Assembly: GCA_963698405.1 (NCBI GenBank)
Contig: CAVOQT010000002.1
Location: 1 to 64,000 of the forward strand
Origin: SHZI01 sp963698405
Lineage (GTDB): Bacteria; Pseudomonadota; Gammaproteobacteria; Steroidobacterales; GCA-2729495
DNA: 64,000 bases
Reading direction: 5' to 3'
Shown here piece after piece: positions 16,121-24,821 of this stretch. The position numbers and the translations under genes were made by a program. The number at the start of each line of letters is the position of its first letter. The stretch's first letter is position 1. A model generated the notes under the pieces. The model did no database searches, had not been told where the DNA came from, and saw only the letters and a list, made by a program, of their open reading frames with translations.

Positions 16121-17722
16121 ACCGCCGCTCCTACTGCTGCTGGCCAGTCCTGCGCCCGGCTGCCAGGCGATTTCGGTGATCCGGCAGTCGCTGATATCGT
16201 GCTCGAAACGAAAGGCGACAAACTCGTCGGGTCTCGCCAGCGCCAGCCCGACGACAAAGGACAGGCCGCTGCCGCGTCCATTGGTGTCCTGATCGCACTT
16301 CACGTAGAAGGTGCGACGCGAGGTATCGCCCGCCAGCAACCCGGCGGTACGGGACTCGGCCAGGTAACGGCTGACCTGATCGGCAACCGCCCGCCAGGTT
16401 TCCGGACCGGAAGCCTGAATCGCCGCCCAGCGGGTGTTGTGCGCAATGTTGCTGGCGGTCATCACGGCACGTCGACGGACGCTGAGCTGCCGCCACTCGC
16501 GATGCAGGCCGCTGCTGCGCGCCAGAGTGACATCGCCGGAAAAAGAGATGAAGCCGGGTGCTGCGGGTCGCAGAAGATTCACGCCACTGCGTGCCAGGGT
16601 GCGCTCATCTTCAGCATCCGGCTCGATGGCGACTCGCGCCCGTGAACGCAGCAGGCAGGGTTCCGGCTCTCCGCCCGCCGTCAGATGCTGCTGGTCGTCT
16701 TCGTCCATGCGCCGGTCGCGGGCAGCCAGCATCCCGGCAATCGCCCCCAGCGCACTCAGCGACCTGGATGGTCCGCCATCGGTGGTGGCACCTGCCAGCA
16801 GCGGGAAATACGTCATCACGTTCGGACTGGCGAAAGCGCTGTTCCGCTGGCTGCGCGCCACATCCTCAACCTGCGACCAGTGCGACGGGGGGTCGAGCAG
16901 CAGGATTGCATTACGCTTTGCGCAATAGCGCTCTGCCGCAAACAGGCCAACCGGACCGATATCGGCATCCGGTGCGCCGGACAGCAGGCAGATGAGATCA
17001 ACAAAGGCAACCTGGTTCAGCGCGTGCAGTCCGGTGCACTCCCGCTCTGAGCCGATCAGGTCGTAATCGGTTGGCGCGCCGCCACTCCGCCGGTTGCCAC
17101 TGGCGTAGACATATCCAACCGGACCGATCCCGTTCGCCCCCGGCGTTACGAATGGTCGTGCACGCGGCGGCTCGCCGGAAAGGCGCACCAGTGCCGATTC
17201 ACCCAATACCTCACCGATATAGCCAGACTCATCCGGCACAATCGACGCGCCATGCCAGATCTCCTGCTCTTCAACCAACGGGTTGGATGGCGAGCGGATA
17301 CGCTGCACCGTCAGATTGAAGCGCCAGAGATCATCAGCCGGTACATTGTCGTAATCCACCGCAACCCTGAGATATTCGAGCGGTCCGGTATTGCGCGCGA
17401 CGAGATCCAGCGAACCGCCCGGGCCGGGGAGAGCCAGCTGATTCGGCGCACCAGTGCGCGGCACCCGTACCACGATCGCAGTACGCCCGCCATTCTCGAA
17501 GTATTGACCAAGTATCCACTCCATCCGGCTGCGTTCAGCAGGAGAACCGAAGCGCTTGCGGAACTCGGCAACGCTCTCGATGGCGACCGGGATATGTGCG
17601 GGACCGCGGGGTACGGGACCCACAAAGGCGGTCACTGTCTCACGCCGCAGGGGAATGGGATCCTCTCCGGTTGGTGTTTCGACAACGTGCATGTGTTCCG
17701 GAGAATGCTCAGCCACGCGCAT
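16094..17722 (-). CDS. Orphan phage tail sheath-like protein
   Basis: This 542-residue protein resembles the sheath subunit of contractile phage tails and tailocins: N-terminal RRETVTAFVGPVPRGPAH, a handle segment WILGQYFENGGRTAIVVRVPR, and the C-terminal domain with GDVTLARSSGLHREWRQLSVRRRAVM and FYVKCDQDTNGRG. Sheath proteins polymerise around a tube and contract. No tube, baseplate, spike or ATPase gene is nearby; the neighbours are a rhomboid (14-bp overlap) and DUF3297, so its role is unclear. The last 14 or so residues (GGRSGFSRDS) are encoded by the REP palindrome, so the original ending was probably replaced. Confidence 0.82.
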   Translation of the reverse strand: MRVAEHSPEHMHVVETPTGEDPIPLRRETVTAFVGPVPRGPAHIPVAIESVAEFRKRFGSPAERSRMEWILGQYFENGGRTAIVVRVPRTGAPNQLALPGPGGSLDLVARNTGPLEYLRVAVDYDNVPADDLWRFNLTVQRIRSPSNPLVEEQEIWHGASIVPDESGYIGEVLGESALVRLSGEPPRARPFVTPGANGIGPVGYVYASGNRRSGGAPTDYDLIGSERECTGLHALNQVAFVDLICLLSGAPDADIGPVGLFAAERYCAKRNAILLLDPPSHWSQVEDVARSQRNSAFASPNVMTYFPLLAGATTDGGPSRSLSALGAIAGMLAARDRRMDEDDQQHLTAGGEPEPCLLRSRARVAIEPDAEDERTLARSGVNLLRPAAPGFISFSGDVTLARSSGLHREWRQLSVRRRAVMTASNIAHNTRWAAIQASGPETWRAVADQVSRYLAESRTAGLLAGDTSRRTFYVKCDQDTNGRGSGLSFVVGLALARPDEFVAFRFEHDISDCRITEIAWQPGAGLASSSRSGGRSGFSRDS

Positions 17723-18392
17723 ATCCTAGCAAGCGCGGCGCCAGTAGCGGTGCCAGCAACAGGCCGGCGACGAATCCGCCAACGTGTGCGCTGAAGGCGA
17801 TACCACCACCAGTCGCTGACGGCAGGTTGGCATACAGCAGCTGCAACAGAAACCATGCGGCCAACACCACGAAGGCCGGCAGGTAAACCACACGCATGAC
17901 GATCACCACCGGGACGATCAGACTGATCTCGGTGCGTGGATGAAGCACCAGATAGGCACCGAGGATGCCGGACACACCGCCACTGGCACCCACCATCGGC
18001 ACTGCCGACGAAGGATCTGTCCATGCCTGCGCCAGCGCCGCCACCACCCCGCTGATGATGACCAGCACGGTAAAGCGACCAGACCCGAGCGTGCGTTCCA
18101 GTTTGGGGCCGAATACCCATATGTAGAGCAGATTGCCGAGCAGATGCATCCAGCCACCGTGCAGGAACATGTAGCTGATCATCGTCGCCGGCGGCGGAAT
18201 GACAGGAACGCTCTCGGGCAATGACGCGCCGCCGAACAGGAGCCCCGGAACAAAACCCAGATTGACCGGCACCACCGGCGTACCCCCGCCCAGATACAGC
18301 TGGAGCAGAAAGCATCCACCGAACAGCGTCATGAAGGTCAAAGTCGCCATGGCCGGCCCCTGACCCTTGCTGCCGTCACTGATCGGCAGCAT
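17709..18392 (-). CDS. Rhomboid-family intramembrane serine protease
   Basis: This 227-residue membrane protein has about six helices. Rhomboid landmarks are the HGGWMHLLGNLLYIWVFG loop, the catalytic serine in GASGGVSGI and the catalytic histidine in AHVGGFVAG. It would cleave membrane-spanning substrates within the bilayer. Its start overlaps the 3' end of the L,D-transpeptidase gene by 17 bases, and its stop overlaps the sheath gene, so it belongs to the same leftward transcript. A second rhomboid (45849-46586) starts almost identically (LPISD versus FPISD). Confidence 0.92.
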   Translation of the reverse strand: MLPISDGSKGQGPAMATLTFMTLFGGCFLLQLYLGGGTPVVPVNLGFVPGLLFGGASLPESVPVIPPPATMISYMFLHGGWMHLLGNLLYIWVFGPKLERTLGSGRFTVLVIISGVVAALAQAWTDPSSAVPMVGASGGVSGILGAYLVLHPRTEISLIVPVVIVMRVVYLPAFVVLAAWFLLQLLYANLPSATGGGIAFSAHVGGFVAGLLLAPLLAPRLLGYARG

Positions 18393-19506
18393 GGGGATCC
18401 TTGGCTGACATCAGAGGCTCGGCTTCTTCTGCCGGCGGAGTAGCCAGATTCACTACAAGTCGTGCCTTGTTGACGAGGGTCTGCGCATCGGCGGCAGGCT
18501 GCAGCATCGGCACCGGAAAACCGCGTGCCGCGCGTACGGTGTCAGCCAGCAGCACCGGATCAAGCTGTACGCCTCGGGCAACACCGTGCTGTTCTGCACG
18601 CTTGAGTTCCTTGTTGATCCTGGCATCGAGCTGCTTGCCGAGGTCGCGCCGGTCATCCTCCAGCGCCGGATGGGCCTCAAGATAAAGATTGCCGGCACGC
18701 CAGCCCAGCAGCTGCGGCTCGTTGATGATGCGCACCGAAGTACCCACCGCAACCTGGCCGAACAGCGACTCGATATCTTCCGGGAACAGCTGCACACAAC
18801 CGTGACTGACACGCATGCCAATTCCGTCCGGCTTGTTGGTGCCATGAATCAGATAGCTGGGGAAGCCGAGACGCAGCGCATAAGCGCCGAGCGGATTGTC
18901 CGGTCCCGGGCCTACCCTGGCCGGCAGCGGACTGCCCTCCGCCGCATGTTCCCGGCGAATCGAGGCCGGCACCGTCCAGACCGGATCCTTGTTCTTGGCC
19001 ACTACCCGTGTGGTACCGATCGGCGTCTGCCAGCCTTCCCGTCCGATCCCGACCGGATGGGTGATGACCATACGCGGCTGCCCTGCGACGGGCTTGGGGA
19101 AATAAAACAATCGTTTCGCGGCAACGTTGAGCACGATGCCGTCGCGTGCGCCATCAGGCAGCACAAACTGGGTGGGCAGCACGATGCGCGTACCGGCACC
19201 AGGCAGCCAGGCATCGACACCCGGGTTGGCGTCCACGAGTTCGTCATAGCCCAGATCGTAGATACGAGCGATATCCAGGAAAGTGTCTTCATGGCGCGCC
19301 ACAATCACCTGCAACTCACCGACGACATCGCTGCCCTCGGTCAGTTCAAAGCGACTGCTGACAATCGGCGGCTGCTCGACCGGTGCCACCGCCGGTGCCG
19401 ACTGCTTGACCGCCCATTCCGGCACCTCGAACAACGCGCAACCGCCGATACCGAGCATCAGACCGGTCAGCAACAGCCTGATCAGAACGGCTATCACTGG
19501 CGACAC
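18376..19506 (-). CDS. L,D-transpeptidase lipoprotein (YkuD domain, LysM-like N-terminus)
   Basis: This 376-residue protein starts with GTG and has a lipoprotein signal (lipobox IGGC, residues 20-23). A LysM-like segment follows at about 66-110 (ARHEDTFLDIARIYDLGYDEL), then a YkuD catalytic domain with HGT at 221-223 and the nucleophile motif SHGC at 234-237. It would form 3-3 peptidoglycan cross-links or attach lipoproteins to the wall in the periplasm. About 120 residues follow the catalytic domain with no recognised fold. It overlaps the M48 gene by 13 bases and the rhomboid gene by 17. Confidence 0.93.
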   Translation of the reverse strand: MSPVIAVLIRLLLTGLMLGIGGCALFEVPEWAVKQSAPAVAPVEQPPIVSSRFELTEGSDVVGELQVIVARHEDTFLDIARIYDLGYDELVDANPGVDAWLPGAGTRIVLPTQFVLPDGARDGIVLNVAAKRLFYFPKPVAGQPRMVITHPVGIGREGWQTPIGTTRVVAKNKDPVWTVPASIRREHAAEGSPLPARVGPGPDNPLGAYALRLGFPSYLIHGTNKPDGIGMRVSHGCVQLFPEDIESLFGQVAVGTSVRIINEPQLLGWRAGNLYLEAHPALEDDRRDLGKQLDARINKELKRAEQHGVARGVQLDPVLLADTVRAARGFPVPMLQPAADAQTLVNKARLVVNLATPPAEEAEPLMSAKDPHAADQ

Positions 19507-20273
19507 ACCGGCTTCTTCCCGGCGGCCTGCGCCTCGTTGTACAGCTTGAGGGCGGCCGGCAACTGCCCTATGAGATCCTGAATACGCGTATCACCCGAGG
19601 GATGGGTGGACAGAAATGGCGCCGGACCGAGCTTCGATTTTTTCGCCATGTTCTTCCAGAGCTGAATGCTCTGCTGCGGATTGAATCCGGCTGCGGCCAT
19701 GTACTTCAGGCCGATCACATCGGCATCGCTTTCCTGTGCCCGGCCATAGGGCAGACTCAGGCCAAGTTTGGCGCCCATCGACAGCAATTGACCGGTCGCC
19801 TGGCCGCCGCCCAGCACCGCTGATCCCGCGATCACGCCCGCCTGGGTGGTCATCTCGCGGTTCACACGATTCAGCGCATGCTGCCGCGTAACGTGCGCCA
19901 CCTCATGGCCGATCACGGTGGCGAGCTGGTCCTGGTTTTCAGCCACATTCAGGATCCCGGTGTAAACGCCAATGTGCCCGCCAGGCATCGCAAAGGCATT
20001 GATGTCTTCGGAATCAAACACCTCGACATCCCAGCTCTTGTCCACATACGGCCGCTCCAGTTCCCTGATGATCGCCGTAGAAACACAGTTGATATACGCA
20101 CGGGTCTGCGCATCGCTGGACACCACCAGCCCGGCACGCATCTTCTCGAATTCCTTGTCGGACTCGGTTTCAAGCTCCGATTCACTGGCCAGCGGCAGCG
20201 CACAGCCGCTGAGCACTGCAGCCAGAACGGCAACAACACAGCTACGCATCAGCATCCGGGACAGGTTTTGCAT
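19494..20273 (-). CDS. M48-family metalloprotease lipoprotein (LoiP/YggG-like)
   Basis: The 259-residue protein has a lipobox (LSGC, 21-24), the zinc-protease motif HEVAH at 123-127 and a downstream ESDADVIG supplying the third zinc ligand. The block NAFAMPGGHIGVYTGIL is characteristic of M48 proteins. LoiP-type enzymes act on the periplasmic side in envelope quality control. The gene sits in a leftward run with SohB and an L,D-transpeptidase, an envelope-maintenance group. Catalytic residues are all present. Confidence 0.94.
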   Translation of the reverse strand: MQNLSRMLMRSCVVAVLAAVLSGCALPLASESELETESDKEFEKMRAGLVVSSDAQTRAYINCVSTAIIRELERPYVDKSWDVEVFDSEDINAFAMPGGHIGVYTGILNVAENQDQLATVIGHEVAHVTRQHALNRVNREMTTQAGVIAGSAVLGGGQATGQLLSMGAKLGLSLPYGRAQESDADVIGLKYMAAAGFNPQQSIQLWKNMAKKSKLGPAPFLSTHPSGDTRIQDLIGQLPAALKLYNEAQAAGKKPVCRQ

Positions 20274-20285
20274 GGTTCAGCCCCT

Positions 20286-21323
20286 TCAGTGAAACCGGCT
20301 TTCCTGATTCCGCTGTGACAACCAGATTGCAGCTTCATCAACGGTCGCGCGCATGGCGGAAAGCACCCGCTGCTGCAGCGTCGGCTTGGCGTGGAAACTG
20401 ACATGGAACAGGTCGGCCGACTCCATCGCACGGATCAGGTAGTCATCGCTGGTTTCGAGCGCATCCACCAGCCCGAGTTCCCTGGCCTGCGTTCCGTACC
20501 AGTGTTCGCCGGTGGCGACCGCATCGATATCCAGCGTCGGACGGTGGTTCATCACCACATTCTTGAACAGGGCGTGTACGTCCTCCAGTTCCTCGCGCAG
20601 CTTGGCACGATCCTCATCGGTATTGCGGCCGAACATCGTGACCGTACGCTTGTAGCGCCCGGCCGTCACCTGCTCAAAGTCCACGCCGCGTGCATCCAGC
20701 AAACGGTGGAAGTTCGGGATCTGCGCGATGACGCCGATGGAACCGATCACGGCAAACGGCGCCGCAATGATCCGGTTGGCGATGCAGGCCATCAGATAGC
20801 CGCCGCTCGCCGCGCCCTTGTCCACGATGGCAGTCAGGGGAATCTCCCGGTCGCGCAGCCGTTTGAGCTGCGAAGCCGCCAGGCCGTGCTCGTGCACGGC
20901 GCCACCAAAATTCTCGACGCGCAACACCACTTCATCCTTGCTGCGCACTACGGCCAGTACCGCACTGATCTCTTCGCGCAGCGCGGTCACCGCCGTCGCG
21001 CGTATATCGCCTTTGAAGTCGAGCACAAACACCCGGCGGCGGGCTTCAGCCTCACCTGCCTTGTCAGCCGCAGCGGCAGCCTCCTTGTCCTGCTGCTTCT
21101 CCAGCTTCAGTGCCTTGCGCGCGGCTGATTTGGACATCAGTGCCGCACGCAGCTTCCGCGCACGATCGCGATACTTGTCGTTGAGTTTCTCGACCTCAAG
21201 TCCGGAAGCGGCGTGACCGCGTCGGGACAGACCAAACACCAGCATCGCAACAGCAGCAATTGCCGCAACGATGGTGATCGCCTTGGCCAGAAACAAACCG
21301 TAGTCGAGCAGAAAAGCACCCAT
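20286..21323 (-). CDS. sohB: SohB-type signal peptide peptidase family protease
   Basis: This 345-residue S49-family protease has an N-terminal membrane helix (about residues 5-32), a charged linker rich in Lys and Ala (about 50-95), and then the protease domain. The serine block is VDKGAASGGYLMACIANRI and the lysine of the Ser/Lys dyad lies in TAGRYKRTVTMFGRN. The layout and length match E. coli SohB. The active site should face the periplasm. It is followed by the M48 protease gene 12 bases on, so the two are probably co-transcribed. Confidence 0.95.
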   Translation of the reverse strand: MGAFLLDYGLFLAKAITIVAAIAAVAMLVFGLSRRGHAASGLEVEKLNDKYRDRARKLRAALMSKSAARKALKLEKQQDKEAAAAADKAGEAEARRRVFVLDFKGDIRATAVTALREEISAVLAVVRSKDEVVLRVENFGGAVHEHGLAASQLKRLRDREIPLTAIVDKGAASGGYLMACIANRIIAAPFAVIGSIGVIAQIPNFHRLLDARGVDFEQVTAGRYKRTVTMFGRNTDEDRAKLREELEDVHALFKNVVMNHRPTLDIDAVATGEHWYGTQARELGLVDALETSDDYLIRAMESADLFHVSFHAKPTLQQRVLSAMRATVDEAAIWLSQRNQESRFH

Positions 21324-21343
21324 GACCCTATACCCTGGCGTCG

Positions 21344-22348
21344 TTAACCGGTTGGCAGACCGACATTATTGCCTTCGAGCGCACGCTCGGCCCGGTAACT
21401 TGAACGCACCAGCGGTCCGGACACGACTTCTGTAAAGCCTTTCTCAAGTCCCAGCGTGCGATAGGCGGAGAATTCTTCCGGATTCACATAGCGGATCACC
21501 GGCAGATGATTGACCGTCGGGCGCAGATACTGGCCCAGCGTCAGCAGGCTGACCCCGCTGGCACGCAGATCATCCATGGCTTGTGCGATCTCCTCCGCGG
21601 TCTCGCCCAGACCCAGCATCAGGCTGCTCTTGATGAGTATCCGGCCCGGCAATGCTGCGCTGACCTCGTGAGCATGCGCGAGGACCGCCAGCGACTGTGC
21701 ATAATTGGCCCGCGGGTCACGCACCGCAGGCGTCAGGCGCCGCACTGTTTCCAGGTTGTGTGCGAAAACCTCCAGACCTGCACTGACGACCGTCGCGACA
21801 GCGGACTGCTGCCCGGCAAAATCCGGCGTCAGCGCCTCAACGGCGGTGCCCGGGTTCTGCGCCTTGATGGCGCGAACGCAGGCGGCATAGTGCGCAGCGC
21901 CTCCATCCGGCAGATCATCGCGGTCTACCGAGGTAAGCACGACGTATTTGAGGCCCATGAGCGCCACCGAGCGCGCTGCATTGGCAGGTTCCTCGACATC
22001 CAGCCGGCCATGCGGGTTACCGGTATCCACGGCGCAAAAACGGCAGGCGCGCGTACAGATCCCGCCCATCAGCATGATGGTGGCTGTGCCGTTACCCCAG
22101 CACTCACCGATATTGGGACACATCGATTCTTCGCAAACCGTGGCGAGACGATGCTCCCGCACGGTGTGCTGGACTTCGGCATAACGGCCGCCAGCCGCCA
22201 GCCGTACCCGCAACCAGTCAGGTTTGCGTGCCTGGACCGGCTCGTCGCCACCCTGGCCACGCTTGATGCCATTGCGCACGGCAACCACGCCGTCGGGCGT
22301 CCGGTACTTGGTACCGGTTTCGATCGGGATGCCCTTGAAATTGCTCAT
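21344..22348 (-). CDS. lipA: Lipoyl synthase
   Basis: LipA inserts two sulfurs into octanoyl groups on E2 and H proteins. The 334-residue protein has the auxiliary-cluster cysteines (CEESMCPNIGEC), the radical-SAM CTRACRFC, the MLGLGET block and the C-terminal RSSY. The start at 22348 (MSNFKGIPIE) fits family length; an upstream reading to 22462 adds an unlikely hydrophobic leader. lipB is not adjacent. The gene is followed by sohB 20 bases on. Confidence 0.97.
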   Translation of the reverse strand: MSNFKGIPIETGTKYRTPDGVVAVRNGIKRGQGGDEPVQARKPDWLRVRLAAGGRYAEVQHTVREHRLATVCEESMCPNIGECWGNGTATIMLMGGICTRACRFCAVDTGNPHGRLDVEEPANAARSVALMGLKYVVLTSVDRDDLPDGGAAHYAACVRAIKAQNPGTAVEALTPDFAGQQSAVATVVSAGLEVFAHNLETVRRLTPAVRDPRANYAQSLAVLAHAHEVSAALPGRILIKSSLMLGLGETAEEIAQAMDDLRASGVSLLTLGQYLRPTVNHLPVIRYVNPEEFSAYRTLGLEKGFTEVVSGPLVRSSYRAERALEGNNVGLPTG

Positions 22349-22410
22349 GGCAGGCATTGTAGCCGGGACACGTAACCCGGACGACCCGACAACCTGAACG
22401 AACAAGGGCA

Positions 22411-22437
22411 AAAAAAAGCCCGGCACAAGGCCGGGCG
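22411..22437 (-). terminator. Rho-independent terminator for the leftward 22487-22684 gene
   Basis: On the minus strand GCCCGGC and GCCGGGC (arms 22431-22437 and 22419-22425) form a 7-bp stem with a five-base loop followed by eight T residues (22418-22411). It insulates lipA from the upstream transcript. Confidence 0.93.
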
Positions 22438-22486
22438 AATATAGGGGGAAGGGGTCGGTCAATCCGGAAATCGCACCCGGGCTGAC

Positions 22487-22684
22487 TTAGTGAACTCTGG
22501 ACCAGTTGAGCAGCTCTACTTCCTGCTGGTCGCGGTGGAAATTCTCGGCAAGTACCGCCTCGATCTCGTGAGGCTCCAGCACCTGGTTCACGGCATGGCT
22601 CAGCTCAACGACACCGCTATATTCGTCAGCGAACCCCGGCTCGGCGGAGCGCAGCAAGAACCGTGTGTAGTACTTCGCGCGCAT
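22487..22684 (-). CDS. Small conserved-looking hypothetical protein
   Basis: From ATG 22684 this gives 65 residues, acidic and soluble: AKYYTRFLLRSAEPGFADEYSG and then LEPHEIEAVLAENFHRDQQEVELLNW. I do not recognise a family. The strong terminator 50 bases after its stop and the lack of another candidate in this strand and interval support a real gene. No clear Shine-Dalgarno is visible, so the start is uncertain. Confidence 0.55.
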   Translation of the reverse strand: MRAKYYTRFLLRSAEPGFADEYSGVVELSHAVNQVLEPHEIEAVLAENFHRDQQEVELLNWSRVH

Positions 22685-22816
22685 GGTCTGAACAGTAGGC
22701 AAAGGCGCGCTGGCGTTCTGTGAACGGCGCCACAAAATCGGAAGGACGAGTCGGGACGGGTGAGGCCGGTGGAAGCGCGTTCCGGCGCCCGGCCCAGGTG
22801 GTCGGTCAGCCGCTGA

Positions 22817-24748
22817 TCAGCCTGCCTCCAGCTGCGCGTAGGCCTCCAGCCATTGCGCTTCCAGCACCGCGTGCTGTGCGCCAACTTCGCTGTGCCGGGC
22901 GGTCAGACGGGCAAACTCGGCAGCATCACCGCTATAGAGCAGCGGATCCTGGAGACTGGTCTCCAGCTGCGCGAGGTCGCTACCCAGCATCGCCATGCGT
23001 TGTTCAAGTTTCTCGATATCCTTCAGGCGGCGGCTGCGCTTGGAGTCTGCCTTCGGTTGCGGTGCGGCTTTCGGTGGCGGGCTGACCTTTTTCGGCTCGG
23101 CATCTTTCTCTGCCTTGCTCGAGCGCGTACGCAACCAGGCAGCATATTCATCGAGATCGCCAGCGAAGGCTTCAATCCGGTGATCAGCCACGCGCCAGAA
23201 GGTATCGCATACCAGGCCGATCAGATGCCGGTCGTGGGACACCATTACAATTGCACCGTCGAAATCGGCCAGCGCTTCGGCCAGCGCTTCGCGCATGTCC
23301 AGATCCAGATGGTTGGTGGGCTCATCGAGCAGCAGCACATTCGGCTTGCGCCAGGCGATCAGCGCCAGCGCCAACCGGGCCCGCTCGCCACCTGACATCA
23401 CATCGACGGACTGGAAAGCGCGTTCGGCCGGGAAGTACCACTTGCCGAGAAAGCTGCGCATTTCCTGGGTCGTGGCCTCCGGCGCAATGTCCCGCAGATG
23501 GTCCATCGGTGTCGCACCTTCGCGCAGGCTCTCCACCGTATGCTGAGCGAAATAGCCGATGCGCAAATCGCTGTGTACGCGCCGCTCACCGCCCAGCGGC
23601 GGCAGTTCACCGACCAGGGTCTTTACCAGGGTTGATTTGCCGGCACCATTGGGTCCGAGCAGCGCCACGCGGTCACCGGCTTCCAGACCGAAACAGACAT
23701 CGTGCAGGATCGTCACACTGCCGGCTGCAGACGAAGCCTCACCGGGCAGATGGTCTTCGGCATCGTTGGCAGCTGACGCGCGGTATCCGGCTGCAACATG
23801 CTCCAGACTGACCAGCGAGAACGGCAGCTTCGCCGGCACTTCGAAATTGATCCACAGCGCACGTTCGGCACGCACTGCCTCGGTACCGCTGAGCTTCGCC
23901 AGGCGCTTCATGCGCGACTGCGCCTGCTTGGCCTTGCTCGCCTTGGCCTTGAAGCGATCGATGAACTTCTTCAGATGCTCGCGTTCAGCCTGTTCTTTTT
24001 CAAATGCGATCTGCTGCAGCCGCAGATGCTCGGCACGCTGCCGCTCAAATGCAGTGTAGTCGCCCGTATACAGCTTGGCCCGCTGCTCATGCAGATGCAG
24101 GGTGTGCGTGCTGACGCCATCGAGAAACTCGCGGTCGTGGGAAATCATCAGCAAGGTGCCGGGATATTTCAGCAACCATTGCTCCAGCCACAGCACGGCA
24201 TCCAGATCCAGATGGTTGGTGGGCTCGTCGAGCAGCAGCAGATCGGAGGGCGTCATCAGTGCACGGGCCACATTCAGCCGGACTCGCCAGCCACCGGAAA
24301 ACTCTGCAACCGGCTTCAGGTGCGTGGCGGCCGGGAAACCCAGTCCATGCAGCAATCGTCCAGCGCGGGCTGCCGCATCGTAACCCTGCACCTCTTCCAG
24401 GCGCTGATGCGCCAAGGCCACGGCCTCGTAATCCTCGGCCTCCATCGCAGCGGATTCAGCGCGGATCGCCGCCCACACCTCGGTATCACCGGAGATGACA
24501 AAGTCGATTGCCGGATCGGGCAGCGACGGTGTTTCCTGGGCCACGCTGGCGATACGGATTCTGCCCGACAGATCGATATCGCCCTGATCCGCCTCGAGTT
24601 CACCCTGAATCGCGGCAAACAGGCTGGTCTTGCCACAGCCATTGCGCCCGATCACGCCGACCCGGCAGCCGGCATGCAGGGAAAGATCTATCCCGGACAG
24701 CAGCAAGTGCTCGCCACGCCGCAGGGCAAGGTTTCTGAAGGTAATCAT
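22817..24748 (-). CDS. ABC-F family ATPase (YheS-like)
   Basis: This 643-residue protein has two ABC cassettes: Walker A GRNGCGKTSL and GPNGAGKSTL, signature FSGGWRVRLN and MSGGERARLA, and LLLDEPTNHLD twice. There are no membrane segments. The inter-domain linker (HLKKFIDRFKAKASKAKQAQSRMKRL) is the ABC-F hallmark that reaches into the ribosome. The C-terminus is a charged coiled coil. ABC-F proteins act on stalled or vacant ribosomes rather than transport. ATG 24748 is chosen because the cassette begins immediately (MITFRNLALRRGE). Confidence 0.94.
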   Translation of the reverse strand: MITFRNLALRRGEHLLLSGIDLSLHAGCRVGVIGRNGCGKTSLFAAIQGELEADQGDIDLSGRIRIASVAQETPSLPDPAIDFVISGDTEVWAAIRAESAAMEAEDYEAVALAHQRLEEVQGYDAAARAGRLLHGLGFPAATHLKPVAEFSGGWRVRLNVARALMTPSDLLLLDEPTNHLDLDAVLWLEQWLLKYPGTLLMISHDREFLDGVSTHTLHLHEQRAKLYTGDYTAFERQRAEHLRLQQIAFEKEQAEREHLKKFIDRFKAKASKAKQAQSRMKRLAKLSGTEAVRAERALWINFEVPAKLPFSLVSLEHVAAGYRASAANDAEDHLPGEASSAAGSVTILHDVCFGLEAGDRVALLGPNGAGKSTLVKTLVGELPPLGGERRVHSDLRIGYFAQHTVESLREGATPMDHLRDIAPEATTQEMRSFLGKWYFPAERAFQSVDVMSGGERARLALALIAWRKPNVLLLDEPTNHLDLDMREALAEALADFDGAIVMVSHDRHLIGLVCDTFWRVADHRIEAFAGDLDEYAAWLRTRSSKAEKDAEPKKVSPPPKAAPQPKADSKRSRRLKDIEKLEQRMAMLGSDLAQLETSLQDPLLYSGDAAEFARLTARHSEVGAQHAVLEAQWLEAYAQLEAG

Positions 24749-24821
24749 GAGGGCGCGGATTATAGCCGCGGGATGGGCGCTTTTCTTGCAGAATATCCCG
24801 ACCATTCGAGGAGATTGATCA

